In this document: positions 8,219-10,358 of the stretch, one piece after another
Position numbering within the stretch: the first letter of the stretch is position 1
Layout: the number at the start of each line of letters is the position of its first letter
DNA from: an uncultured Varibaculum sp.
Lineage (GTDB): Bacteria > Actinomycetota > Actinomycetes > Actinomycetales > Actinomycetaceae
DNA: 10,358 bases
Direction of reading: 5' to 3'
Assembly (NCBI GenBank): GCA_947253735.1
Contig: CAMYAU010000056.1
Coordinates: 1 to 10,358 of the forward strand
Program-made: the position numbers and the translations under genes
Notes under the pieces: generated by a model
Databases searched by the model: none
What the model was told of the DNA's origin: nothing
Seen by the model: the letters and a program-made list of their open reading frames with translations, nothing else

Positions 8219-8239
8219 TTCCTGGGGAAATAACCGATA
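8209..8239. repeat. Strong hairpin: 14-base stem, 3-base loop
   Basis: The arms at 8209-8222 (TATCGGTTGTTTCC) and 8226-8239 (GGAAATAACCGATA) pair across TGG, with a single G-U wobble and no true mismatch in RNA. This is the strongest secondary structure noticed in the window. No T-run of useful length follows it on either strand, so a standard Rho-independent terminator is not clearly supported. Alternatives are a terminator lacking a U-tract for the epimerase transcript, an operator for a dimeric repressor, or a structured 5' leader of the GH101 mRNA. Confidence 0.65.
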
Positions 8240-8256
8240 CTTTCCTCAGATCTTAA

Positions 8257-8282
8257 CCTTAATTGATATTTCCAGATTAAGG
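8257..8282. repeat. CCTTAA / TTAAGG dyad
   Basis: Two perfect 6-base half-sites are separated by 14 AT-rich bases, about 20 bases after the large hairpin. The half-site spacing (20 bases centre to centre, about two helical turns) would suit a DNA-binding protein, but chance is a fair explanation. Confidence 0.25.
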
Positions 8283-8505
8283 CTTGCTTATCTATACCTA
8301 AGTATGAAAAATAAAATCTGTAATCAGTTTCAGGACTCGTTTACTGATATCGGTAACACCAAAGATGGTGAGGGTCCACAACAATGAGGTTGAAATGGTA
8401 TTACAGGTAGTGCAAGAGCCTTATGTAACAGTGCTGGACTACTGGTTTTTATCTGTTTACACAAACTTTATTAGTTAACAATGGTGTTAGTTTTCAAAGA
8501 AGAAA

Positions 8506-8513
8506 AGGTCAGG
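8506..8513 (+). promoter_or_regulatory. Ribosome binding site of the GH101 gene
   Basis: The purine-rich AGAAAAGG ends 7 bases before the ATG at 8516, with a second AGG closer to it. Together with the signal peptide starting exactly at this ATG, it supports the start chosen. Confidence 0.55.
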
Positions 8514-8515
8514 TA

Positions 8516-10358
8516 ATGTCTCTGAAATATAAAGCAATCTTCACGGTCAGTGCCGCGTTATCTTTAGCATTAGGAGGGCTGGCGACTGCGCCGATTGCAT
8601 CAGCTGAGCCAACCTTCACGCCGATACCGCAGTCCCAGATGAAAGCAGTATGGGCTGATTCGGTTGAAACTGGTGGCGAAGGAGCCAACGGTCCTTTAGG
8701 AAAAGTACTTGATGGTGATATTAACTCTTATTGGCATACCATCTGGTACCAGGGGAGTGGCAAAAACCAAATGCCCCACAAGTTCATTATCGATTTAGGC
8801 AAAGAGGTCTCCGACTTAGGACGGGTGACGTTGACTCCGCGGCAAAGCTCTAATGGTTCGGGGAGGGTACATGAATACCAGATTGTTAGCTATACTGACG
8901 CAAATTGTGCTGATGAAGCTAAAGCTAAGGATTTAACTCCTGCCAAAATCCTAGCAACGGGTGAGTTTGCAGAAAAACATGGGGATTTAAGTGCCCAAAA
9001 TATAGATTTTGCTCCGGTAACTGCCCGCTGTGTGGGGGTGATTTATAAAAGTGCTTGGGGAGGTGCAGCCGGAAGAAGCGAAACCGTGGGATCTTTAGCT
9101 GAATTTAATGCCTCTACGGTTAACGGTTATCAGGCTCCGCCTCCTCCCGCAGAGCCTGTAGACGTTAAAATTCCTAGTCCCACTGATAAAATTACGATTA
9201 CTGATGGCTCCGTATCTGCTGATTTGCAATCAGGATTCCCCCAAGTTATTGCTTACCATCTCGAGGGCAAAACCTTACCAGCAAATGTGGGAGAGCCCCT
9301 GGAATACCTGCTTATTAATAGGAAATTACGGAAGGTAACTCTGAGCGACCCGGTCACAAAGACTGCCAATAGTGCGACCTACGAGCTAAAAGTAGATTCA
9401 ATCGGGGCTGCTTTGACAGTGAAAATTTCCCTGTCGAATGGCAATCTTCGTTGGGAGATAAGCGGTATCGATGATCCTAAAAAGCAGATAGATCGCTTGT
9501 CGGTGCCAGGTCTAAACCTGGTGAGCGTTGCGGGGGCTAAAAATGGAAGCTTAACAGTGGCGAGTGATGGCACCAATCGAGATGCCAATGCGGACACCAC
9601 TTGGACAATATCTAAGCAAAGGGCAGGAGCACGCGTAACCGGTTATATGGCTGCTATTAGTAACTCTGAACTGGCAGCGGGATTATTATCGAATGCCGTC
9701 AATGATGACTATGCCAGAATTGAAGTGGAAGGGGGTGCAACCCGATGGTTGGCAACCACTGCGCAGGAAGAGTCCGATATCTCTGGTAAGACAACTATGG
9801 TCGGTTCTCTCAGCCCCGCTTCCTGGGTCATCTATGGAACAGGGACTCGTAATGGAATAGGTAAAGATCCGAATCCTTTTGCACAGGTACGTATTGTTAG
9901 CGATGTAAACGGTGACAGTAGCGTGGACTGGCAAGACTCTGCGACGGCCACCCGCGCCCTAATGGTGGAAAATAAACTACCCAATGGTTATAACGATACA
10001 AAGAATCGGGTAATTACCCGGATTCCTTTCAATATTGTTTCTCAGGCGACCCATCCATTTTTGCGTACGTTAGATGACACTAAACGCATTAGTTTAGAGA
10101 CTGATAACTTGGGGCAACACGTTCTACTGAAAGGCTATCAAGCAGAAGGACATGATTCCGCTCAAGGGGATTATGCGGGGCATTACAACCAGCGTGCTGG
10201 TGGTTTTGAAGATCTAGTGACTATGACTAAAGGGGCGAAAGAATATAACGCTGATTTTGGCGTGCATGTTAATGCTACTGAAAGCTACTCGGAAGCTAGG
10301 TGCTTTAACGATGGTACCGATGCCAGCACTGTAACCGATGAATCTTGTGTTATTAAGA
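8516..10358 (+). CDS. Secreted GH101 endo-alpha-N-acetylgalactosaminidase (5' part)
   Basis: The frame is open from this ATG to the window edge (614 codons) and continues beyond. GH101 enzymes cut whole Gal-beta-1,3-GalNAc (core-1) units from Ser/Thr of mucin-type glycoproteins outside the cell. Residues 1-30 are a signal peptide: basic start, hydrophobic core, and ASA before a predicted cleavage at 30/31. Residues about 43-199 resemble a discoidin/F5-8C carbohydrate-binding domain (KVLDGDINSYWHT with Asp66, Asp68 and Trp73; FIIDLGKEVSDLGRVTLTPR). A proline-rich linker (207-213) leads to a beta-sandwich (about 226-450) like the mutarotase-fold domain of GH101. The barrel then begins: an EF-hand-like loop DVNGDSSVDWQD (463-474), GYQAEGHDS with His546 and Asp547, and FGVHVNATESY (581-591), a GH101 hallmark. 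The catalytic Asp and Glu, and any LPXTG anchor, would lie downstream. The family call comes from motif memory and the order of domains. Confidence 0.88.
   Translation, partial: MSLKYKAIFTVSAALSLALGGLATAPIASAEPTFTPIPQSQMKAVWADSVETGGEGANGPLGKVLDGDINSYWHTIWYQGSGKNQMPHKFIIDLGKEVSDLGRVTLTPRQSSNGSGRVHEYQIVSYTDANCADEAKAKDLTPAKILATGEFAEKHGDLSAQNIDFAPVTARCVGVIYKSAWGGAAGRSETVGSLAEFNASTVNGYQAPPPPAEPVDVKIPSPTDKITITDGSVSADLQSGFPQVIAYHLEGKTLPANVGEPLEYLLINRKLRKVTLSDPVTKTANSATYELKVDSIGAALTVKISLSNGNLRWEISGIDDPKKQIDRLSVPGLNLVSVAGAKNGSLTVASDGTNRDANADTTWTISKQRAGARVTGYMAAISNSELAAGLLSNAVNDDYARIEVEGGATRWLATTAQEESDISGKTTMVGSLSPASWVIYGTGTRNGIGKDPNPFAQVRIVSDVNGDSSVDWQDSATATRALMVENKLPNGYNDTKNRVITRIPFNIVSQATHPFLRTLDDTKRISLETDNLGQHVLLKGYQAEGHDSAQGDYAGHYNQRAGGFEDLVTMTKGAKEYNADFGVHVNATESYSEARCFNDGTDASTVTDESCVIK

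Larger units (their letters stand above)
7983..8515. other. 533-base noncoding region before the GH101 gene
   Basis: No reading frame here has both a plausible ribosome binding site and protein-like content, and no tRNA or CRISPR pattern is visible. The left part (7983-8130) may hold the end of the epimerase transcript, but I found no classical hairpin plus T-run. The centre (8134-8282) is rich in dyads and repeats, listed separately. The right part (about 8283-8515) is AT-rich and probably carries the promoter and 5' leader of the GH101 gene. TATGTA near 8433 is a possible -10 element, without a good -35 at the right distance. Confidence 0.6.

Noticed and set aside
8304..8387. 27-codon reading frame (MKNKICNQF...) in the region before the GH101 gene
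   Set aside because: There is no proper ribosome binding site and no recognisable content; a frame of this length is expected by chance in AT-rich noncoding DNA.
9506..9521. Inverted repeat CCAGGT-CTAA-ACCTGG inside the GH101 gene
   Set aside because: Six-base arms in coding DNA are common by chance, and nothing around it suggests a site.
1..10358. CRISPR array, tRNA/rRNA genes, insertion sequences or phage genes
   Set aside because: No regularly spaced repeats, cloverleaf-type sequences, transposase-like frames or terminal inverted repeats were seen on either strand.

Overview
The window looks like a chromosomal segment of an actinobacterium with moderate GC. The best guess is a host-associated member of the Actinomycetaceae (Varibaculum- or Mobiluncus-like). 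This rests on the actinobacterial style of LeuRS and MurG, the gene order ftsW-murG-murC-ftsQ, the long basic FtsQ tail, and a secreted mucin-type glycosidase. The genus is an inference and cannot be proven from these bases. All genes lie on the + strand.

Positions 1-3845 are the distal part of a division and cell-wall (dcw) cluster: the 3' end of ftsW, then complete murG, murC and ftsQ. Each gene overlaps the next by 4-11 bases, so they are very likely one translationally coupled operon. FtsW polymerises glycan strands at the septum, MurG makes its lipid II substrate, MurC adds the first amino acid of the stem peptide, and FtsQ links the divisome parts. The gene that usually follows ftsQ in actinobacteria, ftsZ, is not here. 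A 141-base gap leads instead to leuS.

Positions 3987-6884 encode a full-length leucyl-tRNA synthetase. After an 84-base gap comes an aldose 1-epimerase-family protein (6969-7982) with a TTG start and a good ribosome binding site.

Positions 7983-8515 hold no convincing gene. They contain a strong hairpin (8209-8239), a smaller dyad (8163-8178) and a repeated CGGTTTATC element. This looks like the regulatory region of the next gene, although no clear sigma-70-type promoter could be assigned.

From 8516 to the right edge runs the 5' part (614 codons) of a secreted GH101 endo-alpha-N-acetylgalactosaminidase. It has a signal peptide, a discoidin-like domain, a mutarotase-like beta-sandwich, and the start of the catalytic barrel. 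Such enzymes remove core-1 O-glycans from mucins. The catalytic acid residues and any cell-wall anchor would lie beyond the window.

Most of the window is ordinary. The points worth a second look are the ftsQ-leuS junction, a perfect 20-base palindrome inside murG, the structured region before the GH101 gene, and the GH101 gene itself. I found no sign of a new type of system.
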